Assembly: GCF_947258575.1 (NCBI RefSeq)
Contig: NZ_CAMYIV010000001.1
Coordinates: forward strand, 1-39,913
Source of the DNA: an uncultured Alcanivorax sp.
GTDB taxonomy: Bacteria > Pseudomonadota > Gammaproteobacteria > Pseudomonadales > Alcanivoracaceae
Length of the DNA stretch: 39,913 bases
Direction: 5' to 3'
Shown here piece by piece: positions 16,465 to 25,082 of the stretch (within the stretch, counting starts at the first letter, position 1; every line of letters begins with the position of its first letter). Position numbers and translations under genes: made by a program. The notes under the pieces are model-generated. The model worked only from the letters and a program-made list of their open reading frames with translations. It was not told where the DNA came from and searched no databases.

Positions 16465-17751
16465 CTAAAATGCCAGTGTATTTACGCCAAGTTGCTTTTT
16501 GGCATAGAGCCAAAAAACCACGTTCTGGATCAACAGAAGCAACACATAAGCAAGCGCAGCACCCACGAGTGAAAAAATTGACGTCAATATCAATGAAAAA
16601 ACAAAGTTAACCGCAGTGTTAATAACGTTAACTTTAACTACATACCCCTGGCTATTAGACATGTTGAGCAGCAATCCAACTGAACCAAAATAGCTATTAA
16701 CAAGCTGCCCCAAAGATAGAATTACTAACGGTGCATATGTAGCAAGATATTCATCACCATAAAAAAACGACAGAAGCCACTCGCCGAAAATTAGATAAAT
16801 CATCACTACCGGCAACGCCAGCAAGAAAACCGCTCTTGCCGATTTCTTCATTACTGACTGCAACTGACCAAACTTTCTTTCATGGTAGGATCTTGATATA
16901 TGCGGACCTAATGCTTTATTGACAGCAGCCAAAGAGAATGACACAAAGCCAGCAGCTCTAATTGCGACTTCAAAGATTCCAACAGCAGCAGCTCCCTCAA
17001 CCACAGCGAGTATATAAATCGCCAAGCGGCTTTTAATATTATTAACACCCATATTCAGCGAGAACGATGCTCCTTTTTGGAGCCACTCTCTTCCCTCAAA
17101 GCATATGCCCTTGCCTCTGAGCGCTGGACCGAGTTTCTTTATTGAAATAGCTAAGCCAATAAAAAAGGAAATTGATGCTGATGCAAAATGCAGCATCATG
17201 GCATCACTTGGATTGAGGCCATTAAGTAAAGTAAATACGGTTATCAAAACTATAAATACGACTTGTCTAATAACAAGGTCCGGGATTTGACCAATAACTA
17301 CTAATCGAAACCCCTCAAGCAATGCACTTCGAAGCGCATTAAGCCCAAGAGCAGGCAGTAGCAGAGCCCCCCAGAATATCGTTCTCCAAAGTTCATAATC
17401 CAAACTATCTTTGGCAGTGAAATATAGCACACATAATGTGACACCAATGATAGCCGAACCCGCAATGACGAACTGATTGGATCTCACTACCAAGCCATTT
17501 ATCGCAGCATAATTCTCTTCAAGTTCATATTGCGGAATAAACCGCACCAGCAACATGGGAAAGCCAAGTGTAATCGGTATCGAAACTAACATTACTGTGG
17601 AAAGAACCACAACATAGACACCGTATTTTTCAGCCCCCAAATCTGAGGCAAGCAAAACACTTACGGCTAAAGCAAGAAAGAGGTTCGTCACCTGAATCAC
17701 AAGACTGCCAACTGAGGAAGCCTTTAAGGATTTATTACTAAACGAGATCAT
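16465..17751 (-). CDS. polysaccharide flippase (Wzx, MATE/PST superfamily)
   Basis: A 428-residue inner-membrane protein with about twelve hydrophobic segments. The N-terminal pattern SSVGSLVIQVTNLFLALAVS is followed by LGAEKYGVYVVVLSTVML, as in RfbX/Wzx-type oligosaccharide flippases. It would move the undecaprenyl-linked repeat unit to the periplasmic face for polymerisation by the Wzy-like protein at 11216. It lies between two sulfotransferase genes with gaps of 15 and 3 bases, so sulfation probably takes place on the lipid-linked unit before export (inference). Confidence 0.9.
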   Translation of the reverse strand: MISFSNKSLKASSVGSLVIQVTNLFLALAVSVLLASDLGAEKYGVYVVVLSTVMLVSIPITLGFPMLLVRFIPQYELEENYAAINGLVVRSNQFVIAGSAIIGVTLCVLYFTAKDSLDYELWRTIFWGALLLPALGLNALRSALLEGFRLVVIGQIPDLVIRQVVFIVLITVFTLLNGLNPSDAMMLHFASASISFFIGLAISIKKLGPALRGKGICFEGREWLQKGASFSLNMGVNNIKSRLAIYILAVVEGAAAVGIFEVAIRAAGFVSFSLAAVNKALGPHISRSYHERKFGQLQSVMKKSARAVFLLALPVVMIYLIFGEWLLSFFYGDEYLATYAPLVILSLGQLVNSYFGSVGLLLNMSNSQGYVVKVNVINTAVNFVFSLILTSIFSLVGAALAYVLLLLIQNVVFWLYAKKQLGVNTLAF

Positions 17752-17754
17752 GGG

Positions 17755-18444
17755 CTATCTTTCATACCCTAGAAGTTTTATTTCCCTAGCAGCCATGAGG
17801 TCAACCATTAAAATTTGCTCTTCAGTCAAAACTTCACTGAAGTGACCGCCACTTTTTCTGACTCCTGCTTTCGCTTTATACTTTGGCAATTCGAGTTTCT
17901 TAGGCAAGCCAAGGACTAACGAAATATCCTCGAGTGAATCAGCCATTTCTTCATATTTGTAGACAGCATTAACAGCCTTAATTCCTCCTATCGCATAAAG
18001 ATCAAAACCATTTATGCCCTGTTCCATTCCGTTATTCATAAAATCTTCTATTGAAGAATAACGATCACTCCTATTCAACCAATAGTATAATGAAACAAAC
18101 TTATCCCAGGGATTGCGATCGAAACAAAATTTATAATATGAATTCCAGACATCGCGATCCAGCAAAGCCTTGATTTCACTTGCAGGCATATGATTATAAA
18201 AACCAGCAGGCTTCCCCTGTAAAAAAAGCTTTGCCCAATCTATTTTTTTATATTTATTAAGTGGCACCCGATAATTTTGCGGGCCTCTAAATCCGAGATC
18301 ACTTCTTATCTTTTCATCTGATTCCGAAATGGGAGTAATGATATCTTCATCACCACAAAATTCTGACAGGGCTATCTCAATTGAAGTACCTGCAGTTTTC
18401 GCAGTTTTAATAAAAATAAACTTATGCTTATGGGAAACAATCAT
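17755..18444 (-). CDS. PAPS-dependent sulfotransferase, third of three
   Basis: A 229-residue protein starting MIVSHKHKFIFIKTAKTAG, whose KTAKTAGTS loop (about residues 13-21) binds the 5'-phosphosulfate. The 3'-phosphate motif is FCFDRNPWDKFVSLYYW, with the RNPWDKFVS core common in bacterial Sulfotransfer_2 proteins. It is first in the run of glycan-assembly genes downstream of wzc, with a 64-base gap and no clear promoter in it. AAGAAAG precedes the ATG. Acceptor unknown. Confidence 0.85.
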   Translation of the reverse strand: MIVSHKHKFIFIKTAKTAGTSIEIALSEFCGDEDIITPISESDEKIRSDLGFRGPQNYRVPLNKYKKIDWAKLFLQGKPAGFYNHMPASEIKALLDRDVWNSYYKFCFDRNPWDKFVSLYYWLNRSDRYSSIEDFMNNGMEQGINGFDLYAIGGIKAVNAVYKYEEMADSLEDISLVLGLPKKLELPKYKAKAGVRKSGGHFSEVLTEEQILMVDLMAAREIKLLGYER

Positions 18445-18508
18445 TCTTTCTTACCCGAGATATTTATTCATTTCATTCGCCATATGATAGCGACGCCTGC
18501 ATGCTATT

Positions 18509-20725
18509 TCAGGATTCGGTTTGAGTTCCATATTCGTAAGCATAGTAGCCGTACTCATTAGTGGCGCGTCGCTCCATGCAATTGAGTATCGCTCCTTTGA
18601 TGTCTACATTGTTCTGCGCAAAGCGAGTCAGGGCGGCATCTACTTCTTTCACAGAGTTCACGCCGAAGCGGGCAACCAGCAGGCTACTGCCCGCCAACTG
18701 GCCGACAATAGCCGCATCCGTGACAGCAAGAATAGGTGGTGTATCGATTAATACCAGGTCGTAATTTTCACTCAGATTTTGCATGAGCGATTTAAAACGC
18801 TCATGCATTAATAATTCGGAAGGGTTGGGCGGCGCCTTGCCTCGTGAAATAAAATCCAGATTTTCTGTGCCGGAAGAGTGAATAATGTCTTCCCAGGCAA
18901 CCTGCCCTGATAAATAAGCAGATAAACCAACCGTATTGTCGTGGTTAAAATAGCGGTGCAAATGTCCTTTGCGCATATCGGCATCCACGACTAATACCCT
19001 TTGACCGGTTTGAGCAAGCACAAGCCCCAGATTGGCAGACACAAATGATTTGCCTACTCCTGGACTGGGCCCCGTGACCATCAGGATATTGTTGTCGGCA
19101 TCCATCATGGCGAAGTGGAGACTGGTGCGTAAACTACGCAGTGCTTCAACGGCGAGGTCATTAGGATCCACATTCGCTAACAACGGGATTGGCTGATTAT
19201 GAGGTGTTTTCTTACGACGCTTCTTCAGAGATGCCAGCCTATCTACCTTCTGCTGATGCTGTGACAAAGGCACCGAGGCATAGACGGAGATACCTTGCTC
19301 TTCAAGCTTATCGGGAGACTCAATGCCCTTGTTCATGGCCGCCCTCAGCAATACAAAGCCCATGGCTGCAATGCCACCCAGGAGCATGGCTATCAAAGCC
19401 ACGAGGGCTTTTTGTGGCTTAATGGGGATTGGTTGCACTAGCGCTTCGTCTATTATTCGTACACTTCCCACTGTTCCGGCCTTAAGAATACGGAGCTCCT
19501 GAACCTTGTTAAGTAGCCCTATATAAATTTGCTGGGTGACTTCCACGTCGCGCATCAGGCGCAGGATATCCTGCTGGGTTTCCGGTAACTCTTTAATCTG
19601 ATCGTTTAGTTCTTTCTTCTCTTGGATCAGTGATGAGCGTTGCTGCATCAAGGTGCGGTAAGCCGGGTGTTCCTGGGTAAAGCGAGCAGAGAGCTCACTC
19701 TCGCGAATTTTTAATTCGTTGATTTTTGCCTCGATGCCGACAACCCGCTCTAATACAGACCGGGTTTCCAAGGTCAGATCTACGGATTCACTTTTCAGCC
19801 GATAAGCATTCAGTTTTTCTTCAGCCAGGGTTAGCTTTTCCTTAATTTCAGGAAGTTGTTTGCCTAAAAAATCAAGACTGTTCTCTGCTTCTGCAGAGCG
19901 GCGCTCAACGTTTTGAAGTAAGTAAGTCTGGCTAATAGCATCCAGTGTTGTCTTGATTCGACCCTTTTTAGGGCCGGTCATTTCCAGGGAGAGCATGCCG
20001 GTCTTGCCCAGCTCTTGAATACTCAGGAAATTACGCAGTTGATTAATAGCAGCAATCTCGGTCTGCTTGATCAGGGTAATTGGCTCGTCGCCATATTCCC
20101 ATTCTGTAATAGACAGTTCGATGGTTCCATCTTCACTCTTTATTAGACGACCAAGAGGAGCCGCTCCAATTTTGTGATCACCTGAATACAGGGTTGGAAT
20201 ACCCTCTTCTTCAACTAATGTGAAGGAATGCCCTTGAAGCCTTTCGGGAACAGTAAAACGACCTATAGTGACGAATGTTCTGCTGTCTCGATAACCAGCA
20301 AACATTGGGGTAGGCAAAACCCCTGATACCGGCTCCGGTGCGGTAATTTTGCCAAAAAAAGGAATGCGATCCGGCGCAACAATAATATCCATTTTCAATT
20401 TCTGGATTACTGAGTTAAGCACCATCCTGGAGCGCAGAATCTCTATTTCTGCTGCGGCTGACGCCTCCTGCTCGAACATCTGGTTCAATTCAGAGAGCCC
20501 TGGCACGCCGCCACTTTTCTCTTCAATTTGCAGCAAGGCATCGCCTTTATATATAGGCGTTGCCAACATTCCATATATAATGCCCAAGGCTAGGGTCAGC
20601 ACTGCAGTTATGATAATCAACCAGCGATTATCCAACACCACACCAATCAGCTGGCCAAAATCAATATCATCATCGCCATCCATGTTACGTCTCGTGGATT
20701 GGTGCTGTCCTGCAGATTCACTCAT
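18509..20725 (-). CDS. wzc: polysaccharide co-polymerase and tyrosine autokinase Wzc
   Basis: Inner-membrane protein of 738 residues that controls polymer length and export with Wza. Two membrane segments (about residues 34-54 and 440-462) flank a periplasmic Wzz-type domain with coiled-coil stretches. The cytoplasmic BY-kinase domain has Walker A GPSPGVGKS (552-560), Walker A' VLVVDADMRKG (about 577-587) and Walker B DLVLIDTPP (656-664). The C-terminus carries a Tyr cluster, NEYGYYAYEYG, the autophosphorylation site in this family. It lies 15 bases after wzb; the order wza-wzb-wzc is conserved. Confidence 0.95.
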   Translation of the reverse strand: MSESAGQHQSTRRNMDGDDDIDFGQLIGVVLDNRWLIIITAVLTLALGIIYGMLATPIYKGDALLQIEEKSGGVPGLSELNQMFEQEASAAAEIEILRSRMVLNSVIQKLKMDIIVAPDRIPFFGKITAPEPVSGVLPTPMFAGYRDSRTFVTIGRFTVPERLQGHSFTLVEEEGIPTLYSGDHKIGAAPLGRLIKSEDGTIELSITEWEYGDEPITLIKQTEIAAINQLRNFLSIQELGKTGMLSLEMTGPKKGRIKTTLDAISQTYLLQNVERRSAEAENSLDFLGKQLPEIKEKLTLAEEKLNAYRLKSESVDLTLETRSVLERVVGIEAKINELKIRESELSARFTQEHPAYRTLMQQRSSLIQEKKELNDQIKELPETQQDILRLMRDVEVTQQIYIGLLNKVQELRILKAGTVGSVRIIDEALVQPIPIKPQKALVALIAMLLGGIAAMGFVLLRAAMNKGIESPDKLEEQGISVYASVPLSQHQQKVDRLASLKKRRKKTPHNQPIPLLANVDPNDLAVEALRSLRTSLHFAMMDADNNILMVTGPSPGVGKSFVSANLGLVLAQTGQRVLVVDADMRKGHLHRYFNHDNTVGLSAYLSGQVAWEDIIHSSGTENLDFISRGKAPPNPSELLMHERFKSLMQNLSENYDLVLIDTPPILAVTDAAIVGQLAGSSLLVARFGVNSVKEVDAALTRFAQNNVDIKGAILNCMERRATNEYGYYAYEYGTQTES

Positions 20726-20740
20726 GCTTCTCTGGCTCTC

Positions 20741-21169
20741 TCACAGTTTGGCTGCCCAGATTTGACAGGCATCCCGCATCATCGGGTAAATTCGCTCAAA
20801 GGCATCTCTGCCGCGTTTGTAGGGATCTGGAATGTCGTGTTTGCCATTCCACTGGGTTAGTAGGAACGTTTTTCCGCTGGCTTCTGGAAACCGCAAGTTG
20901 ATGCGATCTTTTTGACGACTTTCCATAACCAGAATTAAATCACTGGCGAGGCACATCTCACTATCTAGCTTGCGGGCCACATGCTCCCCGCAAGGCAACC
21001 CGTTCTCCAGCGCCACTGCTCTGGCTGTAGGCTCCATTTCATGGCCTGAAAGCCCAACCAAACCGGCTGAAACCACATGTTTTTCGGGTTTCATTTCTTT
21101 AAGCATGAATGCCACAGTCGGACTTCGACAAATATTGCCATCACAGACCACAAGAATCCGTTCAAACAT
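20741..21169 (-). CDS. wzb: low-molecular-weight protein tyrosine phosphatase Wzb
   Basis: Cytoplasmic phosphatase that dephosphorylates Wzc so that polymer export can cycle. The 142 residues open with the signature VCDGNICRSP, containing the catalytic C-x5-R loop, and carry the general-acid Asp in IPDPYKRGRDAFERIY. Length and position between wza (2-base gap) and wzc are as expected. Confidence 0.95.
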   Translation of the reverse strand: MFERILVVCDGNICRSPTVAFMLKEMKPEKHVVSAGLVGLSGHEMEPTARAVALENGLPCGEHVARKLDSEMCLASDLILVMESRQKDRINLRFPEASGKTFLLTQWNGKHDIPDPYKRGRDAFERIYPMMRDACQIWAAKL

Positions 21170-21171
21170 TC

Positions 21172-22311
21172 TTAATCCCTAATGGCTGCTTCTGTACGGC
21201 TCCCCAGAAACAGAGCACTTACAGATGGCAAAATAAGACTCAAGACTCGGTTCCATTTTGCCAAAGGCGCGGCGGTAACATAGACAATATCCCGTTCTTG
21301 CAACGGAAAATTATCTGCCAAAACAAGTGCAGCTGCGTCTTTGGCGTTCAGTTGGTACACATCAATACCGTGCTCTTTGCCTCGAGCGGCTTTTCGGAAC
21401 ACAAACACACCCGATGCATCTGACTGGCGCTGGTCCAGACCACCATTCTCGGCCAAGGCCTCTGCCAGGCTTATTCCATTGCGATTCATTTCGAGGCTGG
21501 CGGGTTTGCCAACTTCTCCCAGAACAAATACTTTTGAATCTGTGACTGGAGACACATTAATCACATCACCAGGGCGCAGCATCACGTTATGGGCTTTATT
21601 ACCGCGCTGATAAACTTCACGCAGTGATAATTCGTAATCATTTCCTTGGCGCGTCAGAATCACCTTGTTCCAGTCAGCGGTTTGCAGTATCCCTCCTGCT
21701 TCGCCAATAGCATCCACGAGCCGCATCGGAACGTTTGTAATTGGATACACGCCTGGCTCGCCGACTTCACCAGTGACATAAATACGCTTATTACGGAAAG
21801 CAGCCACACTGACGTCGACTTGAGGAGACTCGATAAATTTAGCTAAGCGCTCAGTAACGAGGTCTCGGATTTGCGTTACTTTCATCCCTTCAACATGAAG
21901 CACTCCCACGTAGGGGTAGAAAATACTGCCATCGCTGTGAATAAGGTTTCCTGATTCAGAGGAGCTACGCTGAGAGCCAGCCGGGATCGTTAACTCCGGG
22001 TGATCCCAAACTGTAATTTGCAGAACATCTCCTGGCCCAACCGTATAATCGTAACTTTTGCCATCAAGGACCAGGTCTTCGTCAACAGCGGCAACAGATT
22101 CACTGTCAGCATCTTTATTGAGAATTGCCGTATTAATTGAGTGGACTTTGATTACATCCGGCAAAGGCTCTGCATCTTCGTTTTCCGCCTCATCAATAAA
22201 CCAGCCTGGCGTGGTGGAATGATATGCGCCAGGCACTACGGTACAACCCGATATAATCGCAAGCAGGGCAACAAGCAGGACGTTAGAATACTGTTTGATC
22301 AACAAATGCAT
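21172..22311 (-). CDS. wza: outer-membrane polysaccharide export lipoprotein Wza
   Basis: Forms the outer-membrane export channel. The lipoprotein signal peptide has the lipobox ISGC (Cys23 from the ATG at 22311). The Poly_export domain begins SYDYTVGPGDVLQITVWDHPELT, and SLBB-type domains follow (RNKRIYVTGEVGEPGVYPI; DSKVFVLGEVGKPASLEMN). From this start it has 379 residues, as in E. coli Wza. A TTG at 22326 would add five residues overlapping the end of the wzi gene; the ATG with nearby AAAGAG is preferred. Export is coupled to Wzc. Confidence 0.93.
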   Translation of the reverse strand: MHLLIKQYSNVLLVALLAIISGCTVVPGAYHSTTPGWFIDEAENEDAEPLPDVIKVHSINTAILNKDADSESVAAVDEDLVLDGKSYDYTVGPGDVLQITVWDHPELTIPAGSQRSSSESGNLIHSDGSIFYPYVGVLHVEGMKVTQIRDLVTERLAKFIESPQVDVSVAAFRNKRIYVTGEVGEPGVYPITNVPMRLVDAIGEAGGILQTADWNKVILTRQGNDYELSLREVYQRGNKAHNVMLRPGDVINVSPVTDSKVFVLGEVGKPASLEMNRNGISLAEALAENGGLDQRQSDASGVFVFRKAARGKEHGIDVYQLNAKDAAALVLADNFPLQERDIVYVTAAPLAKWNRVLSLILPSVSALFLGSRTEAAIRD

Positions 22312-22319
22312 ACGCTCTT

Positions 22320-23846
22320 TTACCAATTGATGTTTCTGGTCCAGTTAAGACCTGCCGTCATTCTTTCTCGTTGTTCAAAGACCGTTTCTACCGGTTCGTC
22401 GGTTACGGACAGTAGCCAGTCCAGGCGGCCACCCAGCATAGGCATTGGGTGTTGAATACGGAGCTCGGCCAGTGAAATATCCTGCTCCTCGACCGACTGC
22501 AGTGTGGCTGCTCCGTCTTCTGCGATGACTGCACGTGCCTTGCCGTCCTGATTCAGTGTGGCACGGGATAGATTAAGCCCCACAGTGACGCCGTTGCGAA
22601 AATATTGTTGTAGGCCGAGTGTCACGGCCCGTGCATCCCCTTCCCAGGTTGACGTCATCGTACGCCCATAATGGCGGAAGCCAGAACGGTAAGTACCATG
22701 TTCCAAAGCGACATTGAGCCGGCGATCACTGAGCCAACTACCCGCTACGGTTTCCGTGGTTTCCAGGAAAAAGCGCTGGGAGCCTTGCCCAAGGCCGGTG
22801 ACCATATCAATGCCCGCCATGGAAGACAGTTTTGAGGGGAGACCACCCGCTTCATCTTCACCCATGAACTGGCCATAAAAGCCTATAGGCACATCCCCCG
22901 GGGTGAGAGAAAGCCGGAAATCAAAACCGGCAATCTGGTTGCTTGGGTCCTCGCCATCTTTCAAGCCGGATGTCTGACCATTATCGCGACCAATCACCGC
23001 ATTCGTTAAAGCATCCAGGTCTTGCGGCCGCCCCTCCCCTCCCCACTGAGCCAGCCGAGTCAGGCCAATCTGAAGGGAATCAATGGGATTAAAGACGAAC
23101 CGAGCCCCCAGCAGGAGGGCTTGCGGCACTGCGCGGTCATTTTCTAGTTGGCCAGCTATGACCTGCAGGTCCCAGGGGCCGATCCAGCTTAGCCAGGGGC
23201 TTTCCGGTGCCAGCGGCATTTGCCGTGAAACCCATAACCCTGGTACCGGACGTGCGTTATTGGACAGGGCCAGGGAGCTCTGCCAGCCTGGGCCCCACCA
23301 GCGGTCGATGGCGCCGACGCCAAGCTGCCAGTTGCCGACGATGCCGGCCAGGTAAGTGTCGTCGAAGCGCAGGTGGGTATCGTCACGCTCGCCATCCACG
23401 TAGCCCACCGCCAGGTTTGCGGCCCAGTGCTCGCCCATGCTGTAGAGGGCGATCTGACTGGTGGCTTCATCTTCCGCCTGGGAGGAAAAACTGGTGTAAA
23501 GCGGCTCTTGGGTAGCGCCGCCGAGGGTCAACTGCGCGCCGGTAGAGGCCTGGCGGGTCTGCTCCAGGGCTTGCTGCAGATAGGCAGAGTGCTGGTTTTT
23601 ACAAGCGCTGATCTGATCGGGGGATTGTCCCGCCAGCGCCAGTCGATAGCCTTTCATGAGGGCCGCCCAGCTGATTGGCCAGGTCAGGGTGATGCCCTTG
23701 AGGCACCCCTGGCTTTGCAGGGCTTCAATATGGTGGCGCGCCGTAAGGTCGCCGGCCTGCACCCAGGGAGTAGACGCCTGAGAAGATGCGCTGAGGCCGA
23801 TGCAAAAGGCTCCGAGCCACCGAATTAGGGAGGGAGATAACCGCAC
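22320..23846 (-). CDS. wzi: capsule assembly Wzi-family outer-membrane protein
   Basis: A 508-residue protein with a Sec signal peptide (RWLGAFCIGLSASSQASTP, cut near residue 25) and a long region of alternating beta-strand character ending in aromatic residues (LNWTRNINW). This fits the Wzi-family barrel, which anchors capsule to the cell surface in E. coli. GWQSSLALSNNARPVPGLW is typical of the family. The GTG start follows AGGA at seven bases. It is the first gene of the wzi-wza-wzb-wzc run, so regulation of the export operon should lie in 23847-24100. Confidence 0.85.
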   Translation of the reverse strand: MRLSPSLIRWLGAFCIGLSASSQASTPWVQAGDLTARHHIEALQSQGCLKGITLTWPISWAALMKGYRLALAGQSPDQISACKNQHSAYLQQALEQTRQASTGAQLTLGGATQEPLYTSFSSQAEDEATSQIALYSMGEHWAANLAVGYVDGERDDTHLRFDDTYLAGIVGNWQLGVGAIDRWWGPGWQSSLALSNNARPVPGLWVSRQMPLAPESPWLSWIGPWDLQVIAGQLENDRAVPQALLLGARFVFNPIDSLQIGLTRLAQWGGEGRPQDLDALTNAVIGRDNGQTSGLKDGEDPSNQIAGFDFRLSLTPGDVPIGFYGQFMGEDEAGGLPSKLSSMAGIDMVTGLGQGSQRFFLETTETVAGSWLSDRRLNVALEHGTYRSGFRHYGRTMTSTWEGDARAVTLGLQQYFRNGVTVGLNLSRATLNQDGKARAVIAEDGAATLQSVEEQDISLAELRIQHPMPMLGGRLDWLLSVTDEPVETVFEQRERMTAGLNWTRNINW

Positions 23847-23903
23847 TAGGACGTCCTATCCTTCTTGTGGAGCATAACAAGAGGCGCATTATGCGTGCTT
23901 AAT

Positions 23904-23923
23904 CTTGTCAGCTATATGACAAG
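23904..23923. promoter_or_regulatory. inverted repeat, possible operator upstream of wzi
   Basis: CTTGTCA and TGACAAG are perfect 7-base arms around GCTATA, 58 bases upstream of the wzi start. A related shorter palindrome TTGTCTGACAA lies about 130 bases farther upstream. Two related palindromes before one operon suggest a dimeric regulator, but no regulator gene is adjacent. Confidence 0.35.
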
Positions 23924-24105
23924 GGGCCGCATTTTACAGTTTGTTTACGGGAATGCGAACGGTTTACGACGCCAATTAACAGGAATTCAGTCGGACGACT
24001 TAACCGAGCCTGTGAATAGTAGCGTAGGGGAGTTAACGGCAGTGGGCCCCTTGTCTGACAAAGCGGAGGACCTGTGTCAGAGCGAGCCGGCGAAGGCGTT
24101 TAGTA

Positions 24106-24173
24106 CTGTAGGAGCTATGCTCGCATCCCGAAAGGCTTGGGGCGGATTCGCCATGCGAGCATAGCTCCTACAG
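24106..24173. repeat. BIME, REP family B (inverted pair)
   Basis: Arms of 21 perfect bases at 24106-24126 and 24153-24173 (CTGTAGGAGCTATGCTCGCA...) are separated by a 26-base spacer. The core GTAGGAGCTATGC is shared with 25716-25785 and 28910-28937. It follows the stop codon of no gene directly but lies downstream of the SDR gene at 24220. Confidence 0.85.
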
Positions 24174-24219
24174 CGGCTTGAAAGAGGCCAGCGGGCGACA
24201 CCATGACGGTTAATGTGGC

Positions 24220-24855
24220 TTAGAGCGCGTCAAGGGCATCCCGGATCGGGGTTGAGCCGGCAATGACGTCGAATTCCTTGTTAGGCAACTCACGGCGAGC
24301 GGTTTCCGATAGCACTTTAGCGACATCTTCGCGGGAGATATCACCAAAACCCTTCAATTTTTCGGCAATGTCCACTTTCTCCAGGGGCGGCTCTTCGGTG
24401 AGCCGGCCGGGGCGGACGATGGTGTAGTTGAGTCCGCTGGCGCGCAGGTGGTCGTCAGCCTTACCCTTGGCCGCGAAGTAATGGCGCAGTTTTTCAGGGC
24501 CGGATGCCGGGTCGTCGGCACGCATGGAGCTGACCATGATAAAGCGCCCTACTCCCTGTTCTTTTGCCTGATCGATCAGGCTGATGGCACCGTTCTGGTC
24601 CACATCGATGGTTTTCTCCGGGCCCGTGTTAGGACCGGAGCCGGCGGTGAAGATGACCGCATCCTGGCCTTCCAGGGCCTGACGGCAATCCCCTTCCAGA
24701 TCCGCTTCCACCACTTCATGGGCGCCCAGTATCTCCAGATCGGCTTTCTGGCGCAGATCGCGGACCATGGCGCGCACCAGAATGTTATCCGCCACCAGAT
24801 GAGGGATCAGGCGACGACCGATTTTGCCGTTGGCGCCGGCAATCAGGACTTTCAT
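24220..24855 (-). CDS. NAD(P)-binding SDR protein (atypical, NmrA/YhfK-like)
   Basis: A 211-residue Rossmann protein with VLIAGANGKIGRRLIPHL (residues 3-20) as the dinucleotide motif and VEADLEGD typical of atypical SDRs. VSSMRADDP holds a conserved Ser, while the usual YxxxK catalytic pair is not evident; HYFAAKGKADDHL may be its equivalent. Related proteins include putative NAD(P)H-dependent epimerases or reductases of unknown substrate. AAGGAG lies five bases before the ATG. It appears to be a single gene, not part of the capsule operon. Confidence 0.8.
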   Translation of the reverse strand: MKVLIAGANGKIGRRLIPHLVADNILVRAMVRDLRQKADLEILGAHEVVEADLEGDCRQALEGQDAVIFTAGSGPNTGPEKTIDVDQNGAISLIDQAKEQGVGRFIMVSSMRADDPASGPEKLRHYFAAKGKADDHLRASGLNYTIVRPGRLTEEPPLEKVDIAEKLKGFGDISREDVAKVLSETARRELPNKEFDVIAGSTPIRDALDAL

Positions 24856-24950
24856 GGAAGCTCCTTCCTTGTCATGGCTGGTAGTTCAGTGATGGTGGGT
24901 TGGCGGTGGATTTCAAGGGGGGCGCAGACACGGTCAGATCTGGGGGAGAG

Positions 24951-25014
24951 GCGAGTTACGAGTTTCGAGGAGCGAAAACCGACTGCTTTTCGAAACTCGT
25001 GACTCGTGACTCGC
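24951..25014. repeat. 7-bp repeat arrays in inverted orientation
   Basis: The left arm has units GCGAGTT, ACGAGTT, TCGAGGA and GCGAAAA (24951-24978). The right arm has TTTTCGA, AACTCGT, GACTCGT and GACTCGC (24987-25014), the reverse complement of the same series with a few changes. Only eight bases separate them, so the RNA could fold into a long hairpin. It lies between the lipocalin and SDR genes, about 70 bases past the lipocalin stop codon. Confidence 0.75.
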
Positions 25015-25082
25015 CCTTAACAGCCCGGCGACTGGGGGATTGCTTGCAAGGCGTAGCGCTTTCGGACTACGCCAACCGGCTA

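Larger units (their letters stand above)
23847..24219. other. 373-base upstream region of the wzi operon
   Basis: It holds the inverted repeat at 23904-23923, a weak CATAAT-like -10 candidate close to it, a second TTGTC-T-GACAA palindrome near 24051-24061, and a family B BIME at 24106-24173. I found no JUMPstart/ops element in the correct orientation. The 99-codon plus-strand frame at 23865 has no ribosome-binding site and covers the BIME, so I leave it out. Confidence 0.5.

Noticed and set aside
23980-24030. GTAGCGT-containing sequence resembling an ops/JUMPstart element
   Set aside because: It is on the plus strand, opposite to the capsule genes, and lacks the GGCGGTAGC core.
23865-24164. 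99-codon plus-strand frame upstream of wzi
   Set aside because: No ribosome-binding site, runs through the BIME and shows no family pattern.
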